Shown: positions 16,017 to 28,072 of the stretch, in pieces
How positions within the stretch are numbered: position 1 is the first letter of the stretch
Layout of the letters: each line of letters starts with the position of its first letter
Source of the DNA: Candidatus Dormiibacterota bacterium
Lineage (GTDB): Bacteria; Chloroflexota; Dormibacteria; Aeolococcales; Aeolococcaceae
Assembly: GCA_003162415.1 (NCBI GenBank)
Contig: PMOL01000005.1
Span: 256,064 to 320,063 of the forward strand
Length of the DNA: 64,000 nt
Reading direction: 5' to 3'
Made by a program: the position numbers and the translations under genes
The notes under the pieces: generated by a model
Database searches by the model: none
What the model saw: only the letters and a program-made list of their open reading frames with translations
Told to the model about the DNA's origin: nothing

Positions 16017-17870
16017 TCAACCGGCGATCGGGCGTCCGCTCGGCTGGTCTCCGTCGGTCGGTTGTTCGTACAGGCTTTCGATCTCCGCGGCGAAACGTTC
16101 GGCAACGACCTTGCGTCGCACCTTGAAGGTTGGGGTCAGCTCGACACCGACTGCGAATTCTCCCGGCAGCACCCGCCACCGCCTCACCTTCTCGACGTTG
16201 GCGAGGTGGCTGTTCACTGATTCCACGCGTCGCTGTATCTCGTCGAGCAGCGTGCGGTGGCTCATCAACTCGTCGAGTTTGGTCGGGAGGCGGTGACGGT
16301 GAGCGAAGTCCTGAAGTCCAGACGCGTCGAGCGCGAGCAGCGCGGCGATGTACGGTCGCCGGTCCCCGATCACAACAGGATTCGCGATCAACTCGCTGCG
16401 CAGCGCGTCCTCGATGTTCGAAGGGGACACGTTCTTCCCGCCTGCGGTGATGATCAGGTCCTTCTTGCGATCGGTGATTCGAAGATACCCGTCGCTGTCG
16501 AGCTCGCCGATGTCGCCGGTGTGCAACCAGCCGTCGATCAGCGCCTCCGCAGTTGCAGCCGCGTCCTTGTAATAGCCGGCAAAGACCACGTCGCCCCGCA
16601 TCAGGATCTCGCCGTCATCCGCGATGCGCACCTCGATACCCGGAACCACCTGTCCGACCGTGCCGAGTCGCGCCTGACCACGCCGGTTGACGGCGGTCAC
16701 GGTCATGTTCTCGCTCATCCCGTAGCCCTCGAGCACCTCGAGCCCGAGAGCATGGAAGAAGCGCAGCACCTGCACGGATATCGGGGCGGCCCCGGTGATG
16801 AGCGTGTGCGCCTGGTCGAGACCGGTCTCGGCGCGGATGCGGCTGAGCACCAGACGGTCTGCCACGCGATGGCGTACCCGCTGCGCGGCCGTCGGCGACT
16901 GGCGTCGCTGACGTTGATCGACACTCTGTTCTCCCACGGCGATCGCCCACCGCGCCAGCCGCCGCCGTGACGCGGGCATAGCATCGATCGCGGCGTTGAT
17001 GGTTGACGCCATCTTCTCCCACACCCGCGGCACGCCGACGAAGCAGGTCGGGCGAAGGTCGCGCACCTCGTTCGGCATCTCGACGATGGAAGCGGCGAAC
17101 CAGAGCGCGTTGCCAGCGCAGTACAGGCGGATCTCGCTGTTGAGGCGTTCGAGGATGTGCGCCAATGGCAGGTAGCTCAGAACACGGTCGTCCGCCGAGA
17201 GGTTGACGATCGGTCCCAGAGCGTTGATGGCCGCGATCAGGTTTCCATGTGTTGCCATCACCGCTTTTGGCGGTCCCGTTGCCCCACTCGTGTAGACCAG
17301 GGTGGCGATGTCGCTCGGTTGCACCGCATCGGTTCGCCGATCCAGGTCATCGGCTACCTGCGTCAGCGCATCCGCGCCTCGCTGCAGCGCCCGCGCCCAC
17401 GGCACCACGAACGTCTCCTCGCCGTCAGGTGCGGCGCCTTCCATGAGAACGACGCATTTCAGGGCCGGCAGTCGGTCGCGCAGCTCGAGCACCATGGAGA
17501 GCAGCTCATGGTTCTCGACGACGGCAATCGGCGCGTCGGAGTGCGAGAGGACGTAGGCGGCCTCGGCTCCGCTCAAGGTCTGATAGAGCGGCGCGGTGCA
17601 CGCACGCGCCAGCATCGTCGCGGTGCTGGCGACCAGGAATTCCGGTCTGTTGAATGACCAGATCGCGACGTGCTCCTGCTCTTTCAGCCCGGCGCTGATG
17701 AAGAACGCGGCCAGCGACCGAGCCTGCTCGGCGTAGGCACTCCATGCGATCGACGTCCAATGATCGCTGTCGCGATGGAACATCGCCGGGCTGTTCGCAC
17801 GTGAGTTCGCCTGGCGACGGAACAGTTCGACCAGCGTGCGCTCCGGAACCGGCGTTGCATTCGTCATCAT
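16017..17870 (-). CDS. Long-chain acyl-CoA synthetase (AMP-forming)
   Basis: A 617-residue member of the ANL superfamily that activates a fatty acid to acyl-CoA via acyl-AMP. Visible motifs are the P-loop LVYTSGATGPPKAVMATHGN, SYLPLAHILER, GAAPISVQVLRFFHALGLEVLEGYGMSE (A5 region), GWLHTGDIGELDSDGYLRITDRKKDLIITAGGKNVSPSNIE (A7-A8) and a C-terminal domain ending FKVRRKVVAERF. The order and length match FadD15-type synthetases. No signal peptide. It stands alone, upstream of a convergent DinB-like gene and about 40 bases after the DAHP synthase gene on the same strand, so read-through from that gene is possible. Confidence 0.92.
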   Translation of the reverse strand: MMTNATPVPERTLVELFRRQANSRANSPAMFHRDSDHWTSIAWSAYAEQARSLAAFFISAGLKEQEHVAIWSFNRPEFLVASTATMLARACTAPLYQTLSGAEAAYVLSHSDAPIAVVENHELLSMVLELRDRLPALKCVVLMEGAAPDGEETFVVPWARALQRGADALTQVADDLDRRTDAVQPSDIATLVYTSGATGPPKAVMATHGNLIAAINALGPIVNLSADDRVLSYLPLAHILERLNSEIRLYCAGNALWFAASIVEMPNEVRDLRPTCFVGVPRVWEKMASTINAAIDAMPASRRRLARWAIAVGEQSVDQRQRRQSPTAAQRVRHRVADRLVLSRIRAETGLDQAHTLITGAAPISVQVLRFFHALGLEVLEGYGMSENMTVTAVNRRGQARLGTVGQVVPGIEVRIADDGEILMRGDVVFAGYYKDAAATAEALIDGWLHTGDIGELDSDGYLRITDRKKDLIITAGGKNVSPSNIEDALRSELIANPVVIGDRRPYIAALLALDASGLQDFAHRHRLPTKLDELMSHRTLLDEIQRRVESVNSHLANVEKVRRWRVLPGEFAVGVELTPTFKVRRKVVAERFAAEIESLYEQPTDGDQPSGRPIAG

Positions 17871-17914
17871 CGATTTCTCGCCTCAATCCGGCGATCGTCC
17901 CCGAGTATGCGGGG

Positions 17915-19009
17915 TCAGGCCACGGCGGCATCGGAGCAGACCGAGACCGCGTCGAGACACTCATCGATGATGGCGTGGACGAGGCGGTCGACACGCTGCT
18001 CACCGAGCCGCGGCGCATGACGGGAGAGTCGCTCGACGATCGCGTTCTCCCGGACGCGATCCCGCTCCGGCAGCAGAGCGGCAGACTTGTGCTGCTGCAC
18101 CGCCTCCACCATCGCCACGCGGTATTCGAGCATGCGGAAGACCGCATCGTCGATCGTGTCGATCATCGCCCGGCATCCGGCAACCGACCCTGCGACAGCT
18201 GGGCGCGTCATCGCGCACAGCGACAGTGATGTCTGCACGATTCGGGTCAGCACCTGTGGCGTGATCGCCTGTGCGGCGTCGCATAACGACGCGGCCGGGT
18301 CGGGATGACACTCGATGAGGAGTGCGTCAGCGCCGGCCGCAAGTGCCGCGACGGCGAGTGACGGGACCCAACGCGCATTGCCGGCGGCATGGCTCGGGTC
18401 GACTGCGATCGGCAGATCAGTCATATCTCGCAGGACGGCGATCGCGCCGACATCGAGTGTGTTCCGGGTTGCGGTTTCGAAGGTTCGGATGCCGCGCTCG
18501 CAGAGGACGATCTGGCGGTTGCCCTCGGCGGCGATGTAGTCGGCGGCCGCGAGCCATTCGTCGTAGGTTGCCGACATCCCACGCTTAAGGATCACTGTCA
18601 TGCCGCTCTGTCCGGCTGCGCGCAGCAACGGTGTGTTGTGCATCGAGCGCGCTCCGATGAGCAGCGCATCGACATGGGGGCGCAGCAACTCGATGTCCTC
18701 GGCGGCGAGCGGTTCGGCGATCACGGGCAAGCCGGTCACGCGTTTCGCCTCGTCGAGCAGAGGCAGCCCAGCAGTTGTTCCGAGGCCCTGGAACGATCCA
18801 GGGCGTGTCCGCGGTTTGAGGACGCACCCTCGCAGTACCGATGCGCCGGCCCGATGGGCGGCGACCGCATGTTCGACGTAGCCCGCCTCGACCGCGCACG
18901 GCCCCGCGATGACCGGCACGGTATCGCCGCCGACCTCGACGGCGCCGATGCTGACGCGGTGCGTGTCCTGGCGTCGGGTCGCGCTGATGAGCAGCGGCTC
19001 GATGGTCAC
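17915..19009 (-). CDS. aroF: Bifunctional DAHP synthase (type I-beta) / chorismate mutase
   Basis: Residues 1-265 are a type I-beta 3-deoxy-D-arabino-heptulosonate-7-phosphate synthase, first step of the shikimate pathway. Motifs are AGPCAVEAG, LKPRTRPGSFQGLG, LIGARSMHN, VILKRGMSATYDEWL, CERGIRTFE, VDPSHAAGN and LLIECHPDP. Residues about 280-355 form an AroQ-type chorismate mutase (RAMIDTIDDAVFRMLEYRVAMV, then QQHK and ERDRVREN). The mutase at the C-terminus is the Porphyromonas-type order, opposite to Bacillus, and usually gives prephenate feedback control. Odd: KPRTR where KPRTS is usual. GTG start with ggagg seven bases upstream. The leader contains a terminator-like hairpin. Confidence 0.9.
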   Translation of the reverse strand: MTIEPLLISATRRQDTHRVSIGAVEVGGDTVPVIAGPCAVEAGYVEHAVAAHRAGASVLRGCVLKPRTRPGSFQGLGTTAGLPLLDEAKRVTGLPVIAEPLAAEDIELLRPHVDALLIGARSMHNTPLLRAAGQSGMTVILKRGMSATYDEWLAAADYIAAEGNRQIVLCERGIRTFETATRNTLDVGAIAVLRDMTDLPIAVDPSHAAGNARWVPSLAVAALAAGADALLIECHPDPAASLCDAAQAITPQVLTRIVQTSLSLCAMTRPAVAGSVAGCRAMIDTIDDAVFRMLEYRVAMVEAVQQHKSAALLPERDRVRENAIVERLSRHAPRLGEQRVDRLVHAIIDECLDAVSVCSDAAVA

Positions 19010-19091
19010 TGTGTGGCACCTCCGTGTGGTGATGGGCCATCACACGGGATCCCGGGGCTGACCCATCTCTGATGAACCAGCCCTGGTAACG

Positions 19092-19158
19092 ACTGCGCGT
19101 TGGTCTAGAAAACCCCCGGCAGCCTTACGGCTGGCGGGCCAAAGTATCGACGCGCAGT
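19092..19158 (-). promoter_or_regulatory. Structured leader with terminator-like hairpin before the DAHP synthase gene
   Basis: On the minus strand CCCGCCAGCC-GTAA-GGCTGCCGGG forms a 10-bp stem with one mismatch (19138-19115), followed by GGTTTTC, as in an intrinsic terminator. It is enclosed by a 9-bp perfect inverted repeat ACTGCGCGT/ACGCGCAGT (19092-19100 with 19150-19158). The hairpin ends about 105 bases before the aroF start. No T-box or known riboswitch consensus was recognised, and the short leader ORF holds no aromatic codon run. A transcription attenuator is the best reading. Confidence 0.45.
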
Positions 19159-19230
19159 TGCGGCCATTGACGCAAACCCTAGCACACGCGCGGCGTCCTC
19201 GATCGGCAACTTGATCTGAAAGGCCCGAGC

Positions 19231-23753
<4,523 letters not shown>

Positions 23754-23754
<1 letters not shown>

Positions 23755-25187
23755 TGGGCCCGCGAACAGGTTTCCTGGAGCACACGCGCCACACGGCCCA
23801 CAAGCGGCCGGTGGCGGAGCGCATCGCCGACTACCGCGAGGTCTATGTGCCGCTCCCGGTCCAGGTGTTGCGCGAGCAGGGATCGCGATGCATGGACTGC
23901 GGGGTCGCGTTCTGTCACCACGGATGTCCGCTCGGCAATCTCATCCCCGAATGGAACGACCTCGTCTCTCGCGATGACTGGAGAGCCGCGGTAGAGCGCC
24001 TCCACGCCACCAACAACTTCCCCGAGTTCACCGGCCGCCTCTGCCCGGCTCCATGCGAACCGGCGTGCGTGCTGGCGATCAACGACGATCCGGTGGCGAT
24101 CAAGCAGATCGAGCAGTCGATCATCGATCGCGCGTTTGACGAGGGCTGGATCCGTCCGGAGCCGCCGGCGCACCGCACCGGACGGCGCGTCGCCGTCGTC
24201 GGCTCTGGACCGGCGGGGCTCGCCGCGGCGCAGCAGCTCAACCGCGCCGGCCACCGTGTGACCGTCTTCGAGCGTTCGGATCGCATCGGTGGCCTGCTCC
24301 GGTACGGGATCCCCGATTTCAAGATGGAGAAATGGGTCATCGACCGGCGCATCGATCTCCTCGAGGCGGAGGGGATCACCTTCGAGACCGGCTATGACAT
24401 CGGTGTCGACGTCAGCGCAGAGCAATTGCGTGAGCGATTCGACGCAGTCGTGCTGGCGGTCGGCGCCGACCGGCCGCGCGACATGGACGTACCCGGGCGC
24501 CGGCTGCGCGGGATCCATTTCGCGATGGACTACCTGGTGCAGCAGAACCGCCGGGTTGCCGGGGAGCGCGTCAACGCTCACCCTGAGATCACTGCGCGCG
24601 GGCGGAGGGTCCTCATCGTGGGAGGCGGCGATACCGGTGCGGACTGCCTCGGCAACGTGATCCGTGAGCAGTGCAGCGAAGTGCAGCAGCTCTACATCTA
24701 CGCGCAGCCGCCCGACACCCGCGCAGAGGGGAACCCCTGGCCGCAGTGGCCGTTGATCCTCCGCACCTATCCCGCCCACGACGAGGGCGGCTCGCGGGAG
24801 TTCGGCCTCATGGTGACGCGTTTCGAGGGCGAGCACGGAGACCTGCGCAGCGTTCGTGCGGTTCGCGTCGAGGCCCGTCGCGAGGATGGGATCCGCACGT
24901 TCGTCCCCACCTTCGACGCGGAGGTGCAGCTCGATGCCGACCTCGTGCTCATTGCAATCGGCTACGAGGGCGCCACGCGATCCGCGCTGCTCGATGGGCT
25001 GTCGGTGACATTCGACGCCCGCGGGAATATCGGCGTCGACGAGGGGTTCACGTGCGCCACGCCGGGTGTCTTCGCGGCCGGGGACGCGGTTCGCGGTGCG
25101 TCGCTGATCGTCTGGGCGATCGCGGATGGGCGCGCTGCCGCACGCACCTGTGACGCGTACCTGACCGGGAGCGTTCGGCTCCCCTGA
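23754..25187 (+). CDS. gltD: Glutamate synthase small subunit (NADPH, FAD, 2x4Fe-4S)
   Basis: The 477-residue electron-input subunit. An N-terminal ferredoxin-like part has CMDCGVAFCHHGCPLGN and LCPAPCEPACVL, the cysteines for two 4Fe-4S clusters. A FAD-binding GSGPAGLAAAQQL follows, then GGLLRYGIPDFKMEKWVIDRR, the NADPH-binding GGGDTGADCLG and a final FAD motif GVFAAGDAVRG. Length and order match bacterial GltD. ATG 23754 overlaps the gltB stop (TGATG), so both subunits are translationally coupled. The electrons from NADPH pass to GltB. Confidence 0.96.
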
Positions 25188-25215
25188 ACGTGGTGCGCGC
25201 CATGGATGTCTCGTA

Positions 25216-25548
25216 ATGACACCGGCGCGGGCGCGACAGCTCGCACTGGCGCTGCCGGAGGTCGTCGAGCAGGATCACCACGGGTTTCCGTCATTTCGCG
25301 TCGCCGGCAAGATTTTCGCCACGCAACCCGACGGGCAGCATCTCAACGTCATGCTCGATGAGCCTGCGATACGAGCAGCGTTGAGCATCGACCCCGACGG
25401 CTGCGAGGAGTTGTGGTGGGGCCGGCGGCTCCGCGGCGTGCGAGTGGACCTGGCCCGCGTCAGGCCCGCCCTGCTCTCGGATCTGCTCGCCGACGCGTGG
25501 CGGCGCAAGTGCCCACCGAAGCTGCTGGCGAGAGAACCCTCGGGTTAG
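25216..25548 (+). CDS. MmcQ/YjbR-family protein
   Basis: A 110-residue protein of the YjbR (CyaY-like fold) family. Typical pieces are ARQLALALPEVVEQDHHGFPSFRVAGKIFATQ at the N-terminus and a C-terminal LLADAWRRKCPPKLL. These proteins bind DNA or nucleotides weakly, and their role is not settled. The gene follows gltD by 28 bases and may be read from the same transcript. No specific link to nitrogen metabolism is visible. Confidence 0.8.
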   Translation: MTPARARQLALALPEVVEQDHHGFPSFRVAGKIFATQPDGQHLNVMLDEPAIRAALSIDPDGCEELWWGRRLRGVRVDLARVRPALLSDLLADAWRRKCPPKLLAREPSG

Positions 25549-25605
25549 GGCCGGTGGGGTCGCATCACCAGGAGTGCTAGGCGTGCCACGCCGTGTCCAA
25601 GTGTG

Positions 25606-25663
25606 ATAGTCTCACTATACAAATCAGCTACAAGATCGCTAGCGGTATCCGCGCGGAGATACC
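25606..25663 (+). promoter_or_regulatory. Operator-like palindrome and leader hairpin upstream of the DUF6458-like gene
   Basis: ATAGT-CTC-ACTAT (25606-25618) is a perfect palindrome in a locally AT-rich promoter region. GGTATC/GATACC (25644-25649 with 25658-25663) can form a leader hairpin about 15 bases before the strong aaaggagg ribosome-binding site. The palindrome could be an operator. Confidence 0.35.
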
Positions 25664-25687
25664 AGCGAAGAGAAAGGAGGCACAACA

Positions 25688-25915
25688 ATGGGTCTAGGAG
25701 TGGGCATCTTTCTGATAGCCGTGGGAGCCGTGCTGGCTTTCGCGATCCATGTGACCACCAATGGGGTCGACCTTCACACCATCGGGTACATCCTGATGGG
25801 GGTCGGTGCCCTGGGGATCGTTCTTTCGTTGATCTTCTGGTCGTCCTGGGGCGGTCCTGGCTCCATCAGGCGCAACGGAACCACCACGACCACGGTCGAC
25901 GACCGTCCGCTCTAA
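25688..25915 (+). CDS. Small membrane protein, DUF6458-like
   Basis: A 75-residue protein with two transmembrane helices (VGIFLIAVGAVLAFAIHV and IGYILMGVGALGIVLSLIFW) and a polar Arg/Thr-rich tail. The pattern GLGVGIFLIAVGAVLAFA..DLHTIGYILMGVG matches a short actinobacterial family annotated DUF6458. Very strong ribosome-binding site aaaggagg eight bases before ATG 25688. It is followed by another tiny membrane gene and a terminator, so the two probably form one highly translated unit. Function unknown; envelope stress is a guess. Confidence 0.8.
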   Translation: MGLGVGIFLIAVGAVLAFAIHVTTNGVDLHTIGYILMGVGALGIVLSLIFWSSWGGPGSIRRNGTTTTTVDDRPL

Positions 25916-25981
25916 GAGCGGACGCGTACGCCGATCGACCAAGCAGAGCACCATGAAGTTCGCGGCACAAGGAGGCGAGGC

Positions 25982-26137
25982 ATGATCGTACTGGGCATCA
26001 TCCTGCTCATCATCGGGTTGGTGGCAGCGATCCCAATCCTGGTGACCATCGGGGTCATTCTCATCGTCATCGGGGTCGTGCTCGAGCTGCTCGGAATAGC
26101 CGGGCATGCGGTGGGCGGCCGCCGCCACTACTACTGA
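25982..26137 (+). CDS. 51-residue membrane protein, DUF6131-like (absent from the ORF track)
   Basis: ATG 25982 has aaggaggcgagg directly upstream and reads MIVLGIILLIIGLVAAIPIL, a second hydrophobic stretch VTIGVILIVIGVVLELLG, then AGHAVGGRRHYY and TGA. The two helices and the C-terminal GGRRHYY match the very short actinobacterial DUF6131 family. The ORF track omits it because of its length. It lies 66 bases after the DUF6458-like gene and 33 bases before a clear intrinsic terminator, so it closes that unit. Function unknown. Confidence 0.8.
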   Translation: MIVLGIILLIIGLVAAIPILVTIGVILIVIGVVLELLGIAGHAVGGRRHYY

Positions 26138-26170
26138 GGCGTCGGGTCACCGACGAGACCAATTCCGAAA

Positions 26171-26202
26171 AAGACACGTCCCGTTCGCGGGACGTGTCTT
26201 TT
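26171..26202 (+). terminator. Intrinsic terminator after the two small membrane genes
   Basis: AAGACACGTCCCG, a TTCG tetraloop and CGGGACGTGTCTT form a perfect 13-bp stem ending in a TTTT run. With the flanking A run it could work in both directions. It is the cleanest terminator in the window. Confidence 0.9.
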
Positions 26203-26249
26203 CTTCGCAGGCGCAGTCAGCGGGACCGCCGTACACTGACCGGCACTCC

Positions 26250-26798
26250 ATGCCTGAAGAACCGGCCGCGACCCACGGCAACCACCCGCAGGATGCGAGG
26301 GGATCGGGCGGAATCAGCGGCGTCCTCTCGTGGCCCGAAATTCGTCGTGGCACACCGCTTCGCGTCCTGATCGACCTGGTTCAATACGGCGTCGCGATCG
26401 TGTTGCTCGTCCTCGCGGCGGTCGTGCTGGTGCGGAGCTTCATCGATTTCTTCACGTCATCATCGGGCTACACACAGGCGCTGATCAGCGCTGTCGATGG
26501 CGTCCTGGTCGTGATCATCCTCGTCGACATCATGCGTACCGTGCTGACACACCTGGCAGGGTGGGGCTTTCCTTTTCGACCATTTCTCGTCATCGGCATC
26601 ATCGCCGCGGTCCGGGACATCCTCGCGGTCTCGACGCGTCTGACCTTCTCGGCCGGTGCACAGCCGACAGGCACCCCAACGATCACTCAGTCGTTGTTCG
26701 AGCTGGGAACCAACGCCGGCGTGATCCTGGTGCTGGCGGTCGCGCTGTTTCTCACCCGAGGGCAGAACGTCGACGCCGAGGCCGACCCCAGGCAGTAA
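26250..26798 (+). CDS. PsiE-like phosphate-starvation-inducible membrane protein
   Basis: A 182-residue protein from ATG 26250; the track start at 26106 runs through the preceding terminator. After a polar N-terminus come four transmembrane segments: LVQYGVAIVLLVLAAVVLVRSFIDFF, ALISAVDGVLVVIILVDIMRTV, FLVIGIIAAVRDILAVSTRL and NAGVILVLAVALFLTR. The placement of VDIMRTV and AAVRDILAVS matches the PsiE family, whose role is not known. A TACACT hexamer lies 12 bases before the ATG as possible -10. No Pho box was recognised. Confidence 0.78.
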   Translation: MPEEPAATHGNHPQDARGSGGISGVLSWPEIRRGTPLRVLIDLVQYGVAIVLLVLAAVVLVRSFIDFFTSSSGYTQALISAVDGVLVVIILVDIMRTVLTHLAGWGFPFRPFLVIGIIAAVRDILAVSTRLTFSAGAQPTGTPTITQSLFELGTNAGVILVLAVALFLTRGQNVDAEADPRQ

Positions 26799-26870
26799 CC
26801 CTCGGTTGACCGGAGTGGTCTCCTCGATGGACTCATCCATCGTCGAGTACTCCCGGTCCGTTAGCGAGGG
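26799..26870. terminator. Long bidirectional hairpin between convergent genes
   Basis: Three successive stems pair across 72 bases: CCCTCG with CGAGGG, ACCGGAGT with ACTCCCGGT (one bulge), and CTCG-ATGGA with TCCATCG-CGAG around a ctca loop. The structure begins right after the PsiE-like stop and covers the stop of the minus-strand gene. No T-run, so perhaps a barrier or an RNA end stabiliser rather than a classical terminator. Confidence 0.6.
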
Positions 26871-27490
26871 TTGGGCCGGTCCAGATTCCAGTGACGTCCC
26901 ACGACCGCGAGCCACAAGCCTTTCGGCGTCATTGTCAGGGCGAACCGGCTGATCATTCGCTGGCCACCCTCGTGGTCGCCGTACATGAGGTCGATGGTCA
27001 CCGGTTGCCCCGCGGTCGCCGCGTCACGTGCCACCGAGAAGATCGACTCGCTCGGATCGCGGAACGCGCCCTGCCAGAAGCCGGCGTCGCCGGCAGGCAC
27101 ATAGATATCTCGTGTGAGCCGTCGAAACTCGCGGCTGTCGCGCGGCTCGCCCGTGGTAACTCGTTCGGGGTAGAAGTACCAGCCGTGGAGCACAGCGATC
27201 CCCGAGCCGGCGTTGCGCAGACCGATCACCAGGTAGATCGCCTCGGGACTGACCTCGAATGCAGCATGACCGCCTTCGATGGTCACCCAGTGCTGGTCGG
27301 CAAAGGACACCTTCTGGGGTGGATCCTGGAGTCGCGAAGGCATGAGCACGGGACGCAATCCGGCCAGGAGCGAGCGCTCGGCTGCCCGGGCCGCGCGGTT
27401 GGCGGAACGAACCGACGAGAACGTGGCGACCGCGAGGACGAGGGTTCCGCCCGCGGTCGCGAGCGCCGAGATGGTTACCCAGTCGACCAT
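26861..27490 (-). CDS. Membrane-anchored protein of unknown function
   Basis: A 209-residue protein from ATG 27490; the longer track ORF overlaps the HxlR gene. An N-terminal helix WVTISALATAGGTLVLAVATFSSV anchors it, and a cytosolic-facing RSANRAARAAERSLLAGLRPVL segment follows. The remaining 150 residues look like a beta-rich domain (IYLVIGLRNAGSGIAVLHGWYFYPE, VTIDLMYGDHEGGQRMISRFALT). This arrangement is frequent in actinobacterial hypothetical proteins. TAAGCT stands eight bases before the ATG, inside the end of the HxlR gene, suggesting its own leaderless promoter. I do not recognise a function. Confidence 0.65.
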   Translation of the reverse strand: MVDWVTISALATAGGTLVLAVATFSSVRSANRAARAAERSLLAGLRPVLMPSRLQDPPQKVSFADQHWVTIEGGHAAFEVSPEAIYLVIGLRNAGSGIAVLHGWYFYPERVTTGEPRDSREFRRLTRDIYVPAGDAGFWQGAFRDPSESIFSVARDAATAGQPVTIDLMYGDHEGGQRMISRFALTMTPKGLWLAVVGRHWNLDRPNPR

Positions 27491-27498
27491 GAGGCGGG

Positions 27499-27504
27499 AG
27501 CTTA
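27499..27504 (-). promoter_or_regulatory. Candidate -10 hexamer (TAAGCT) of the 27490 gene
   Basis: Minus-strand TAAGCT followed by eight bases and ATG 27490. The hexamer is the same as that before ftsH. Confidence 0.35.
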
Positions 27505-28020
27505 CCGATCCCGCCTGTGCATGGTCATTTGTGGACGCGTGGTCAGGCCGGGTGCGAGACGAGGGCGCCAGGCTTGTGCCCCGGGGCCCGTGGACGCGAC
27601 CACGTCGCGAGCTCCGAGACGCTCGCCGCACGAGCCGCACACCATCATCGCCTCGGTGACCGCTCCACACGATTTGTGCGTCACCAGCAGCGGTGGCCCG
27701 CTCGGCGCGGCATAGCGATCGCCCCACTGACGCATCGCGGTGAGCACGGGCCAGAGGTCGCGCCCCTTGTCGGTGAGACGGTAGTCGTGCCGCGGCGGAT
27801 GCGCGGAGTACTGCACGCGCACCAGCACCCCCGCGCCCACGAGCGTGTTCAGCCGCTCGTGAAGGATGTTGCGGGAGATGCCGAGCCGGCGCTGGAAGTC
27901 GTCGAAGCGGGTCACGCCGAGAAACGCGTCCCGGACGACGAGCATGCTCCACCATTCCCCGACGACCTCGAGGCACTGCGCAACCGAGCAGTCCATCCCG
28001 GCAAAGCTCTTGCGATCCAT
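27502..28020 (-). CDS. HxlR-family transcriptional regulator
   Basis: A 172-residue winged-helix regulator, started at ATG 28020 (MDRKSFAGMDCSVAQCLEVVGEWWSMLVVRDAF). The HxlR core follows: RFDDFQRRLGISRNILHERLNTLVGAGVLVRVQYSAHPPRHDYRLTDKGRDLWPVL. The N-terminal Cys (MDCSVAQC) is where thiol-reactive HxlR sensors such as HypR carry their redox Cys. A C-terminal CGSCGER pair could bind zinc. It is divergent from an MFS exporter 53 bases away, with an inverted repeat between them, so it likely controls that exporter. Upstream Met codons at 28056 and 28032 are less likely. Confidence 0.9.
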   Translation of the reverse strand: MDRKSFAGMDCSVAQCLEVVGEWWSMLVVRDAFLGVTRFDDFQRRLGISRNILHERLNTLVGAGVLVRVQYSAHPPRHDYRLTDKGRDLWPVLTAMRQWGDRYAAPSGPPLLVTHKSCGAVTEAMMVCGSCGERLGARDVVASTGPGAQAWRPRLAPGLTTRPQMTMHRRDR

Positions 28021-28027
28021 TCTTCCT

Positions 28028-28066
28028 AGCATAGTGAGTTGCATAATAGAACGCAACCTCTACAGT
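28028..28066. promoter_or_regulatory. Divergent leaderless promoters with HxlR operator candidate
   Basis: Minus-strand TATGCT (28033-28028) lies seven bases before the hxlR-like ATG. Plus-strand TACAGT (28061-28066) lies six bases before the MFS ATG. Between them GTTGC-N10-GCAAC (28038-28042 with 28053-28057) is a perfect inverted repeat, well placed for an operator covering both -35 regions. Confidence 0.55.
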
Positions 28067-28072
28067 CACCGC

